NCBI GenBank assembly: GCA_947305825.1
Contig: CAMZET010000071.1
Coordinates: forward strand, 1-7,290
Length of the DNA stretch: 7,290 nucleotides
From: an uncultured Verrucomicrobiota bacterium
Lineage (GTDB): Bacteria > Verrucomicrobiota > Kiritimatiellia > RFP12 > UBA1067
Direction: 5' to 3'
The position numbers were made by a program, and so were the translations under genes. Under the pieces are notes generated by a model, which was given only the letters and a program-made list of their open reading frames with translations, made no database searches and had not been told where the DNA came from. Below, one piece after another: positions 1 through 6,878 of this stretch (position 1 is the first letter of the stretch; the number at the start of each line of letters is the position of its first letter).

Positions 1-2604
1 GCGGTCGCGGCTTTCGCTTTCCATGTTCTCCTGATAGCCGAGTTCCGTTCCGGTGAACACGATGACGGTGTCGGCCCAGTCGGCGGCCGCCTTCAATTCC
101 GCCTCGTCGCACCAGCCCTCGCCCTTCTTGAGTTCGACGTGCCCGCCCGTGGCGACGGCATTGGAGGTGTCGGTCGCGGCATGCTCCACTTTCGCGCAAA
201 ACGGCATCAGCTTCACCTCCGCGCCGGGAAGTCGATTGGCGAGCGCGGCGAAGAGCGTGACCTCGTAAGGGACGTTGCCCTCGCCGGAGCAGCCTTTGTC
301 GCACTGCTTCACGTCCGCGCCGGCGCCGATGACCAGCACCTTCTTCAACGAGGCGGCATCGAGCGGAAGAAGGCCCTTGCCGTTCTTGAGCAGCACGATT
401 GACTCCGCGCCCTCGTCGCGTGCGGCGCGCTGATGTGCGGGCGTATTCCGCGCGCCCGTCCTGCGCGGCGCGCCGGAGAGAAAGCCCGTTTTCGCCATCA
501 CGTACAGCGTGTGCAGCGCCATCTCGTCGACCGTGGCGGCCGGGACGTCGCCGCGGCGCACCGCCTCCGCCAGCGGAAAGCGGTTGGAGACCGGCTCGCA
601 GATGTACTTGATCTTGTCGCCGCGCGCCATCTCCACGCCGCCGCCGTTCAGTGCGGCGAAAGCGGTCGAGTGCTGGCCGCCCCAGTCGGTGACGAGCATC
701 CCCCTGAAGCCCCAGCGCTCGCGCAGAATGCCGTTTTGCGTATACTTGTTTTCGCTGGCCCAGATGCCGTCGATCTTGTTGTAGCTCGTCATCACGGAAA
801 GGACGCCCGCCTCTTTCACCGCCGCGCGAAACGCCGGCAGGTAGATTTCATTCAACGTGCGCTCGTCCACGTGCGTATCGACCGTGCCGCGCGCAAGTTC
901 CTGGTTGTTGAGGCAGTAGTGCTTGACGGTCGCCGCGACGCCATAGCTCTGCACGCCGCGTATGAACGGCACGCACAGTTTCGCCGCAAGGACCGGATCC
1001 TCGCCCAGATACTCCCAGTTGCGCCCGCACAGCGGATTGCGCATGATGTTCACGCCCGGCCCGAGCAGCTGGTCGACGCCCCGGTCGCGGCACTCCGCGC
1101 CCAGCACCTCGCCATGCCGCCGCGCCCATTCGACGTCCCACGTCTGCGCCAGCGCGGAAAGCGACGGCAGTTTCGTGTTCTGGCTCTTCGGTTCCTCGTA
1201 ATTCCAGCTCCAGCGCGACATCGCCGGGCGGACGGTCGAGCTCGAGTCGCTCATCGTCCATTCGCGGTCGATGCCGACACGCGGGATCGCGGGGAGCGTC
1301 ATCGTGCCGGAACCCGCCAGCAGCAGGGTCTTCTCGTCGAGCGTCAGGCGCCGAAGCGTTTCGCGCGCCCGTTCTTCCGCCGCATCGGCCAAACAGTCCG
1401 CCGCCGGCAGTTCCATTTCGCGCGGGAGATCCCAATCGTCGATGAACTTGATCGTGAAGACGGCGCTCCAGCCGAAGTCGGCGGCGCCGAGCGGTGCGCC
1501 CGTGCGGGAATTGTAGTTTTCGCGAATGGAATCTTTGGCGGCATCGACCCAACCGAGGAGCGTCGCCCGTCCGGCGTCGGCGATTGCATCGTAGCCATGG
1601 TATTTCAGCCCCTTCAGCGCGAAGTAGGCCACATTGAGCCACGTGCGGCCGCGCCAATAGACGTCCGGCCTGTACTGCGGGTCGTCGTATGCGACCGTGG
1701 GCCAGCCGGGCTCCAGGCGTTTCGCGTGGCGGGCCATGGCCGCGGCGCGCGGCGCGGAAGCGGTGCCGATGAAAAGCGGCATGAACGAGGCGGGCGTGAG
1801 GACGCGCGAAAAATCGCCGCCGGCGCCGTCCTCCCTGTCGTAGTAGCAGTCGTCCTTCTCGTCCCAGAGACGCTCTTCGATGCGCCGGGCGAGGGCGGCG
1901 GCGCGCGCGGCCCATGCCGTGCTGTCGGACGCGCAACCGAGCCGTGCGGCGACATCCCTGAGCGAGCGGTAGTAGAGGACCATCCAGCAGTTCAGGTCGA
2001 TCGGCAGCATGCGGCCCGGCTCTCCGTCCCAGCGCGGCGAATCGTCCCAGCCGGATTCCCATCCGCAGTAGAGTTTCCGCTTTTCGGGATCGGTCGAATT
2101 GCCGTCGTAGCGGAACATCCCTTCGGATTCGACGAACCGCTTCGCCCGCCAAAACGCCTCGTCGCGCTTGAGCGATTCGTACGCCTCGCGCAAAAATGCA
2201 TCGTCCGGCGCGGCGCGGTCGATCGCCCAGACCGCCCATCCCCAGACCGGCGGCTTGGTGCAGCCCCGGAACACCCCCTTCGCCGCATCCGCGTAAACGA
2301 CGTCCGGCAGCATGCCGTCATCGCCCTGGAACGCCATCATGATGCGGAATTGGTCGCGCGCGAGTTCCGCATCCCATCGGACGAGCGCCATCGCGTGGAA
2401 TGCGCCGTCCCAGTTCCACACGCCCTTGAAACGGCTGACGGACGGCACGACGCCGCGATACGGCGTCCATTGGACGCTTTTGCCGGCGAGAGTATTCGTC
2501 GCCAGCGTCGCTCGGGCCCGGCGCAAGAGGGAGGATTCGTCAAACGCGCCAGATGCGCCGAGAGCCGCCAGGGACAGTGCGGCAAGGAGGGTCGGTCTTT
2601 TCAT
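1..2604 (-). CDS. GH37/GH63-like six-hairpin glycosidase fused to GH3 beta-glycosidase, secreted (3' end outside window)
   Basis: One open frame of 868 codons with no stop, running off the left edge. The ATG at 2604 is the first possible start, since an in-frame TGA lies at 2611-2613. Residues 1-19 (MKRPTLLAALSLAALGASG) are a Sec signal peptide. Residues about 25-392 form an (alpha/alpha)6 glycosidase like trehalases, GH63 and MGH1-type enzymes: RFKGVWNWDGAFHA (58-71), ESGWDDSPRWD (183-193, acid candidate Asp187), YWRGRTWLN (316-324), and ENYNSRTG (362-369, base candidate Glu362) followed by FGWS. Residues about 410-868 are GH3: LLGPGVNIMRNP (513-524), GRNWEYLGEDP (527-537), KHYCLNNQE (561-569), SVMTSYNKIDG (603-613) and LVTDWGG (637-643, nucleophile Asp640). 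The second GH3 domain starts near 755; ESESRDR (862-868) holds the acid/base candidate Glu864. The usual SDGPxGxR loop reads SDSSSTVR (452-459). The GH3 part has no signal peptide of its own, which supports a true fusion. Substrates are unknown. Confidence 0.88.
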   Translation of the reverse strand, partial: MKRPTLLAALSLAALGASGAFDESSLLRRARATLATNTLAGKSVQWTPYRGVVPSVSRFKGVWNWDGAFHAMALVRWDAELARDQFRIMMAFQGDDGMLPDVVYADAAKGVFRGCTKPPVWGWAVWAIDRAAPDDAFLREAYESLKRDEAFWRAKRFVESEGMFRYDGNSTDPEKRKLYCGWESGWDDSPRWDGEPGRMLPIDLNCWMVLYYRSLRDVAARLGCASDSTAWAARAAALARRIEERLWDEKDDCYYDREDGAGGDFSRVLTPASFMPLFIGTASAPRAAAMARHAKRLEPGWPTVAYDDPQYRPDVYWRGRTWLNVAYFALKGLKYHGYDAIADAGRATLLGWVDAAKDSIRENYNSRTGAPLGAADFGWSAVFTIKFIDDWDLPREMELPAADCLADAAEERARETLRRLTLDEKTLLLAGSGTMTLPAIPRVGIDREWTMSDSSSTVRPAMSRWSWNYEEPKSQNTKLPSLSALAQTWDVEWARRHGEVLGAECRDRGVDQLLGPGVNIMRNPLCGRNWEYLGEDPVLAAKLCVPFIRGVQSYGVAATVKHYCLNNQELARGTVDTHVDERTLNEIYLPAFRAAVKEAGVLSVMTSYNKIDGIWASENKYTQNGILRERWGFRGMLVTDWGGQHSTAFAALNGGGVEMARGDKIKYICEPVSNRFPLAEAVRRGDVPAATVDEMALHTLYVMAKTGFLSGAPRRTGARNTPAHQRAARDEGAESIVLLKNGKGLLPLDAASLKKVLVIGAGADVKQCDKGCSGEGNVPYEVTLFAALANRLPGAEVKLMPFCAKVEHAATDTSNAVATGGHVELKKGEGWCDEAELKAAADWADTVIVFTGTELGYQENMESESRDR

Positions 2605-2610
2605 GTCCGT

Positions 2611-2634
2611 TCAATCATTTGTTCGTGCAATCAT
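2611..2634 (-). other. Seven-codon mini-ORF between the GH127 and fusion genes
   Basis: An ATG at 2634 overlaps the GH127 stop as ATGA. It reads MIARTND and then hits a TGA at 2611-2613, only 6 bases before the ATG of the next gene. No clear Shine-Dalgarno site precedes that next ATG, so terminating or re-initiating ribosomes may feed it. This is a small observation that could be chance. Confidence 0.35.
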
Positions 2635-4586
2635 TCGGAAGGTCCCGACTCGACGGGGAACCAGGTGCGGTAGAAATTGTCCCTGCGCCATTCGTTTCCG
2701 GCAGAGGCATAGTCGCAGAAGAAAACGGTCGTCGGCAAGGCCGCCTCGGGATTTTCGTGGTGGGAACCGATCGGCAGCGTTGCACTGAACGCCATCCACA
2801 TGCCGTCGGCGGGGGTGCGGACGGCGGCGAAAGCCGGCATCTTCTCGCCGTCCGCGATCCCCGGGCGGAAGGGCTCCGTCATGTCGCCGTCGTTGAAGCG
2901 GCTGTCGCGGGCGAGCAGGACGGGCCCGCGCGTGAAGGCGACATGATGGGCGAGCGTATGCGCGACGACCGGCATGTCGAAGGAAATCTCGACGATATCG
3001 CCCAGCGTCCATTCGCGCGCAACCGTGAAATAGCTCCCGGGTGCGACGCCGTCCAATTCCTGGCCGTTGAGCCAGACGCGCGTTTTCTCCGACCAGGCCG
3101 GAATGCGCAGGCGCAGGGGCACGACCCCCGCCCCCTCGGTGTGGCTGACGATTCGCGCGTAATCAGTCCGCGGATAGAGCGAATACATGTCGAACGCCAC
3201 CTTCCGCCCGCCGGAAAGCTCGCCCGCGACGAGCGCGGAAGAATAGAAGTTGAACGTCGCCGCGTCGCCGCGCGTCGTGAAGAGTTCCCTGAGGAAACAG
3301 AGGAAGCCGCGCGGACCGTTCGCCGTGCAGCAGTCGGTGTGCATGTAGCAATGGTGCTGGCCGTGGTAGCGGTTGCCGGAAAGCGGCGTGTAGCCCGCGA
3401 ATTCCGAGCCGTCCGGCTTCATCGCCGCGAGGTAGGCGTTGTAGAACGTCTTTTCGATTTCGTCGGCCCATTTGGGCTCGCCGGTGATGTCGAGAAGCTT
3501 TTCGCAGAAGCGCATCCACGTCGTGGTGACGCACGTCTCCTGCAATCGCCTGTAGGCGAGGTGCTGCTTGCGCGCGCCATGGAACCAGGCTTCGGAACAG
3601 GCGCACCCGCCGGCGAGGTTGATCTCCTCCTTCACGATGTCCTCGGCCGTCATGATCGCGGCGCGAAGGATATCGGCAGGAGGGATTGGACATGAGACGT
3701 TTGACGGGAGACGAGGCAAAGAAGACACTGCTTCGACGTAGTCGAGCAATCCCTGGTAGCAGCTCATCATTTCATACGCCTTGGACCGGCCGTGCTTGCA
3801 CACGTACGCCCAGCTGCCGCCGGGATCGTAGCCGGCCTCGTTACGGTCGGCGACGGAAACGCCGTCCAAGGCCATGTCGATGAGGCGCGGGCCTTTCTCC
3901 GGCGCCGTCATGCCCGTGACAATCGATCCGGCGAAGTCGAGGTATTTCCTTTCCCCCGTGCGTTCGTAGAGCCACACGACCGGCTCGAGAATCGACGAGC
4001 TCGCGTAGCCCGACCAGTTGCCGGTCTGCCACAGTTCGCGACCGCGCCGGCCGCCCGGCCCGATTTCGCCCATCACGTAGTCGCACAGCCGCTTGCAGGC
4101 GGCGAGGGCGCCGGCGGACGTTTTTGGACGGGAGACGTTTGACGGGAGACGTGAGGCGTAGTCGTAGTAGTGCAACAGCCCCATCATCGTGTACTTCATG
4201 CCCCAGACGTCCCAGCCTTCCCCGCAGCGAAGAGCGTCCGGGTAGTTGCCGATGTAGCCGCAGTCCTCCTGCGAAGCGAGGATGCGCCCGACGCTGCGCT
4301 CAACCTTTGCGCGCAGGGCGGCGTCGTGCGTGCAGTCCAGAAAAGGAACGGCGGCATGCATCCATTTGCCCCAGAACTCCGTCTGCCACCACTGCTTCGT
4401 CTCGGTCTTCTCCATGAACGGCGCGGTGATGTAGTCGACATCGCATGCGGCGACGTGGTTCGCCACCAGTGCATCCAGCCGCTCGCCGAGATACCCCTTG
4501 AGGCGCACGTCGCACGTCAGCCGCGACGAGCCGGCCATCGCGCCGTACGCGCCGCACATCAAGACAACCCAAATCAATCTTTTCAT
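2631..4586 (-). CDS. GH127 (DUF1680) beta-L-arabinofuranosidase-like enzyme, secreted
   Basis: A 651-residue protein with a Sec signal peptide (residues 1 to about 19, MKRLIWVVLMCGAYGAMAG). It matches family GH127, whose characterised member HypBA1 removes beta-L-arabinofuranose using a cysteine nucleophile held by zinc. Expected residues are visible: Glu332 in SEAWF (equivalent to the acid/base Glu322 of HypBA1), Glu350 and Cys352 in QETCV (zinc ligands), and the pair Cys419-Cys420 in HTDCCTANG (zinc ligand and nucleophile). Residues about 30-450 form the alpha/alpha barrel, including WDVWGMKYTMMGLL (125-138); about 450-651 are the beta-rich C-terminal part, including RIPAWSEKTRVWLNG (494-508). 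Length is usual for the family. Two in-frame copies of a 28-bp repeat encode the RLPSNVS segments at 146-152 and 292-298, both at inter-helix loops. Related DUF1680 families (GH142, GH146) have other arabinose specificities, so the exact linkage is uncertain. The next gene starts 26 bp beyond the stop. Confidence 0.9.
   Translation of the reverse strand: MKRLIWVVLMCGAYGAMAGSSRLTCDVRLKGYLGERLDALVANHVAACDVDYITAPFMEKTETKQWWQTEFWGKWMHAAVPFLDCTHDAALRAKVERSVGRILASQEDCGYIGNYPDALRCGEGWDVWGMKYTMMGLLHYYDYASRLPSNVSRPKTSAGALAACKRLCDYVMGEIGPGGRRGRELWQTGNWSGYASSSILEPVVWLYERTGERKYLDFAGSIVTGMTAPEKGPRLIDMALDGVSVADRNEAGYDPGGSWAYVCKHGRSKAYEMMSCYQGLLDYVEAVSSLPRLPSNVSCPIPPADILRAAIMTAEDIVKEEINLAGGCACSEAWFHGARKQHLAYRRLQETCVTTTWMRFCEKLLDITGEPKWADEIEKTFYNAYLAAMKPDGSEFAGYTPLSGNRYHGQHHCYMHTDCCTANGPRGFLCFLRELFTTRGDAATFNFYSSALVAGELSGGRKVAFDMYSLYPRTDYARIVSHTEGAGVVPLRLRIPAWSEKTRVWLNGQELDGVAPGSYFTVAREWTLGDIVEISFDMPVVAHTLAHHVAFTRGPVLLARDSRFNDGDMTEPFRPGIADGEKMPAFAAVRTPADGMWMAFSATLPIGSHHENPEAALPTTVFFCDYASAGNEWRRDNFYRTWFPVESGPSE
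3686..3713. repeat. 28-bp intragenic repeat, copy B
   Basis: This is the second copy, in the same orientation and reading frame as copy A, about 440 bp away. The exact 20-bp run is 3694-3713. The 11-mer occurs as GACATGAGACG (3689-3699, two mismatches) and GACGGGAGACG (3703-3713). It encodes RLPSNVS at residues 292-298 of the GH127 protein. Confidence 0.85.
4124..4151. repeat. 28-bp intragenic repeat, copy A
   Basis: This matches copy B (3686-3713) at 26 of 28 bases, including an exact 20-bp run at 4132-4151. It contains the 11-mer GACGGGAGACG twice (4127-4137 and 4141-4151), separated by TTT, giving a 14-bp period. It encodes residues 146-155 of the GH127 protein in frame. Confidence 0.85.
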
Positions 4587-4591
4587 GTTTT

Positions 4592-4598
4592 CACCCCC
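4592..4598 (-). promoter_or_regulatory. Ribosome binding site deciding the GH127 start
   Basis: The minus strand reads GGGGGTGA before the ATG at 4586, one base from the ideal GGAGGTGA, with a spacing of about 5 bases after GGGGGTG. It favours the ATG at 4586 over an in-frame TTG at 4610, which would add eight residues in front of the signal peptide and put this site inside the coding region. Confidence 0.65.
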
Positions 4599-4602
4599 AA
4601 AA

Positions 4603-4625
4603 CCTTTCAACTTTTCAACCTTTTA
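4603..4625. repeat. Short tandem repeat of about 8 bp in the intergenic gap
   Basis: On the plus strand the units are CCTTTCAA (4603-4610), CTTTTCAA (4611-4618) and a partial CCTTTTA (4619-4625) that includes the stop codon of the phosphoesterase gene. It occupies most of the 36-bp gap. It has no hairpin, so it is not a terminator. Function unknown. Confidence 0.55.
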
Positions 4626-6878
4626 CAATTCTATCGTGGCGACAATCGGGAAGTGGTCGCTTGGATACAGATGCGTGCCGGAACGCGTCGCGGGGATGGT
4701 GGCGTAAGAGAGCACGCGCACGCCCGGCGACACGTAGATGTAGTCGATTCTCTGTCCGAGCCTCTTGTCGTTGCGCGGGCCGGGCTTCAGCCGGAAAGCG
4801 TCGAGCGTGGAGGTCTCCGCGGCCAGATGCTTCCAGCCGTTGAACGTCCGCCACGGACCGGCTGGCGGCGTTTCGGATTCGTAGAGGGCGTTGCGGAGAA
4901 TCTTCGAGACGGCGACGGCGGGCGCCTCCGTCTCCGGGCAGTTGTGGTCGCCCGTGAAGATGATCGGCGCGCCGCCGCCAAACTCCTTCATGCGCTCGAT
5001 GATGAGCAGCATCCCCTTCTCGCGCGCTTCGGCGCTGGCATGGTCGGTGTGGGTGTTGGCGAAGCAGAACTTCTTGCCGCTCGCCTTCTCGCGCAGGACA
5101 AGGTACGAGCACACGCGCGGGCACATCGCGCCCCAGCCGACGACACCGGCGACGTCCGGCGTCTCGCAGAGCCAGAACGTGCCGCTCTTCTCGACGTCGA
5201 AACGGCTCTTGCGGTAGAAGACGGGCGACGCCTCGTCGCTGATGCGGTCGGCGGCGCGATGCGCACCGACGAACGCGTAGTCAGGAAGGTTCTTCCTGAG
5301 ATAGTCCGCCTGTTCGGGGCGCACCTCCTGCGTGCCAAACACGTCAAGGTCCAGCCGGCGCACGAGCTGGACAAGGTCGCCCCGCCGCCTCTCCCACGCG
5401 TTTTCCGTGCCGATGTCACCCGTTGTGAAGCGGATGTTGTAGGTGCCCACGCGGAATTTTTGCACGCCGGGGGCGCGGACGGTCAGCGGGAAGAGGCTCT
5501 TGCAGCCGTCGTGCCACGTCGCGAGCACGACCGCTTCGCCGGCTTTCTTCGGCGAAAGCTCTCCGGCGTCCGAGACGTCCGCGATGTCGTTGAAATACGT
5601 GTAGAAATGCTGATACTTGTTTTGTGGATTGGCGACTTTCGCGGCCCTGTCCGCATCGTAGCAGCCCCACTTCACGCCCGGCCCGCCATTCTTCAGCCTG
5701 CGGGAACGGCCGAGGTCGATTGTTTCGTTGCCGAGGTGCACGGTTCGGTCTGCGCCGCCGCCGACGCGCGTAAAATGCAGCAGGTTGTTTTTCCGGTCGA
5801 TGTGGACAGCATCGAACGTCTGCTCGTAGATAGTTCCTTTTTCTTTCTTCGGGAGATTTTCGCACCACGGAGTCGAACCGATGATATAGTCAGAATACGC
5901 CGCGTCGCAAGGCTGCGTGATGTGCCAGATCCCGTTCTGGAATGTCTGGCGCTCGGCGTGTTCGTGTCCCGTGAGGCTGCACAGGATCTTGCCGCGCGCG
6001 CAGGAAAAATCGTATTCCCTGTCGCCGATGGAGGCTTTGCCGCGAGCCTGGTAGGCCTCGAGGAGCTTGCGCCAGGGCGCGAAGAGCGCGCCGTTGCCCG
6101 GCTCGCCGCTCACGATCGTCGTGACGGGTATGTGGTGCATCACGACGGCAACCCAGCCAGCGGGCAGCGTCGCGAGCGCGTTTTCCGCGAGCCACTTCAG
6201 CTGCGTTTCGCCCATGCCGTATTTCACCGCCCAGTAGGTGCGGTCGGTTCTCACGCTGTCCGTCGTGTCCGCCACGATGTAGCGAATGCCGCCGCCGGGC
6301 ACATCGAAATAGTAGTAGCACGCGTCCGGGTCGTCCGTGTTCGTGACGGCAGTGGCCTTAACCGCCGCCGTGTCCATGAGAATGTCGTGCGCGTCGCGGT
6401 TGGAGTAGGTAAAGCCGTTCGCGGCGGAGGGCTTGTCGCGAATCGTGAAGTCGTGGTTGCCCTTCGCGGGATAGAACGCGCCGCCCGCATTCTCGACCGC
6501 TTTCACCCACTGTTCACGGTACGCGGCTATCGTCCTGTCCACCGACGCCTTGCCGCCGAACGCCTCCGGCATGTCGCCGCCGCAGAGGACTTTCTTCACC
6601 TCGGTCTCGGCGACAAGCTTGGCGAGGATGCGCCCGGAGACGCAACGGTTGGACGGAACGTGAAGATCGGTGATGAAGAAGAACGCATCGTCGCATTTCG
6701 CCGAAAGCGCCCGCAGGCGGGCGGCCACCTTGGCAAGATGCTCGCCGTAGTACGCCGGCAACCCCTCGCTCGCCGCCCACACGCGCCAATCCAGCGCCGT
6801 CATCGCCGCGCCGGCCAAACCCAATTTCAAAAATCCGCGCCGCGAAAGCGCGTTTGCCGCGTCTGCACCCTTGTTCAT
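4623..6878 (-). CDS. Tat-exported metallophosphoesterase / endonuclease-exonuclease-phosphatase fusion
   Basis: A 751-residue, two-enzyme protein. Residues 12-18 (SRRGFLK) followed by a hydrophobic stretch to about 30 form a twin-arginine signal, so it should be exported folded, as suits a metalloenzyme. Residues about 65-370 are a calcineurin-like metallophosphoesterase with all motifs present: D71-x-H73, GGD (D102), GNHD (140-143), MHH (247-249) and GHEH (304-307), which together bind a two-metal centre. Residues about 435-470 resemble a short Ig-like (Big2-type) linker. Residues 474-751 are an EEP (DNase I-like) domain with Asn481, Glu518 (GTQE), NTHTDH (608-613), GDHN (D644, N646), D712 and the terminal SDH (D741, H742). 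Both active sites look complete. Family members cleave phosphomonoesters or phosphodiesters in nucleic acids, inositol phosphates or phospholipids; the substrate here is unknown. Its place between a GH5 and a GH127 gene suggests phosphate release from, or alongside, polysaccharide breakdown, which is inference. Confidence 0.9.
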   Translation of the reverse strand: MNKGADAANALSRRGFLKLGLAGAAMTALDWRVWAASEGLPAYYGEHLAKVAARLRALSAKCDDAFFFITDLHVPSNRCVSGRILAKLVAETEVKKVLCGGDMPEAFGGKASVDRTIAAYREQWVKAVENAGGAFYPAKGNHDFTIRDKPSAANGFTYSNRDAHDILMDTAAVKATAVTNTDDPDACYYYFDVPGGGIRYIVADTTDSVRTDRTYWAVKYGMGETQLKWLAENALATLPAGWVAVVMHHIPVTTIVSGEPGNGALFAPWRKLLEAYQARGKASIGDREYDFSCARGKILCSLTGHEHAERQTFQNGIWHITQPCDAAYSDYIIGSTPWCENLPKKEKGTIYEQTFDAVHIDRKNNLLHFTRVGGGADRTVHLGNETIDLGRSRRLKNGGPGVKWGCYDADRAAKVANPQNKYQHFYTYFNDIADVSDAGELSPKKAGEAVVLATWHDGCKSLFPLTVRAPGVQKFRVGTYNIRFTTGDIGTENAWERRRGDLVQLVRRLDLDVFGTQEVRPEQADYLRKNLPDYAFVGAHRAADRISDEASPVFYRKSRFDVEKSGTFWLCETPDVAGVVGWGAMCPRVCSYLVLREKASGKKFCFANTHTDHASAEAREKGMLLIIERMKEFGGGAPIIFTGDHNCPETEAPAVAVSKILRNALYESETPPAGPWRTFNGWKHLAAETSTLDAFRLKPGPRNDKRLGQRIDYIYVSPGVRVLSYATIPATRSGTHLYPSDHFPIVATIEL
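6875..6878 (-). other. ATGA stop/start overlap between GH5 and phosphoesterase genes
   Basis: The TGA stop of the GH5 gene (6875-6877) and the ATG of the next gene (6876-6878) share bases. This is a classic sign of co-transcription and coupled translation. Confidence 0.85.

Noticed and set aside
848..2239. A 463-codon minus-strand frame
   Set aside because: It overlaps the GH63-like/GH3 frame out of register, is very Arg-rich and shows no domain. The true frame is open through the whole region.
433..2673. A 746-codon open frame on the plus strand
   Set aside because: It is the antisense shadow of the GH63-like/GH3 gene, with arginine-rich composition and no motifs. The minus-strand frame over the same DNA has a signal peptide and two enzyme domains.
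4500..4530. A third copy of the intragenic repeat (GCACGTCGCACGTC)
   Set aside because: It shares only a loose ACGTC pattern with the 28-bp repeat, and it encodes the conserved VRLKG-type N-terminal segment expected in the family.
4586..4610. TTG at 4610 as the GH127 start
   Set aside because: It would put eight residues before a well-formed signal peptide and place the GGGGGTGA ribosome binding site inside the coding region. The ATG at 4586 fits better.
4587..4622. Terminator or promoter in the 36-bp gap
   Set aside because: There is no inverted repeat with a T-run on the transcribed strand, and no spaced -35/-10 pair. The gap holds a simple repeat and a ribosome binding site.
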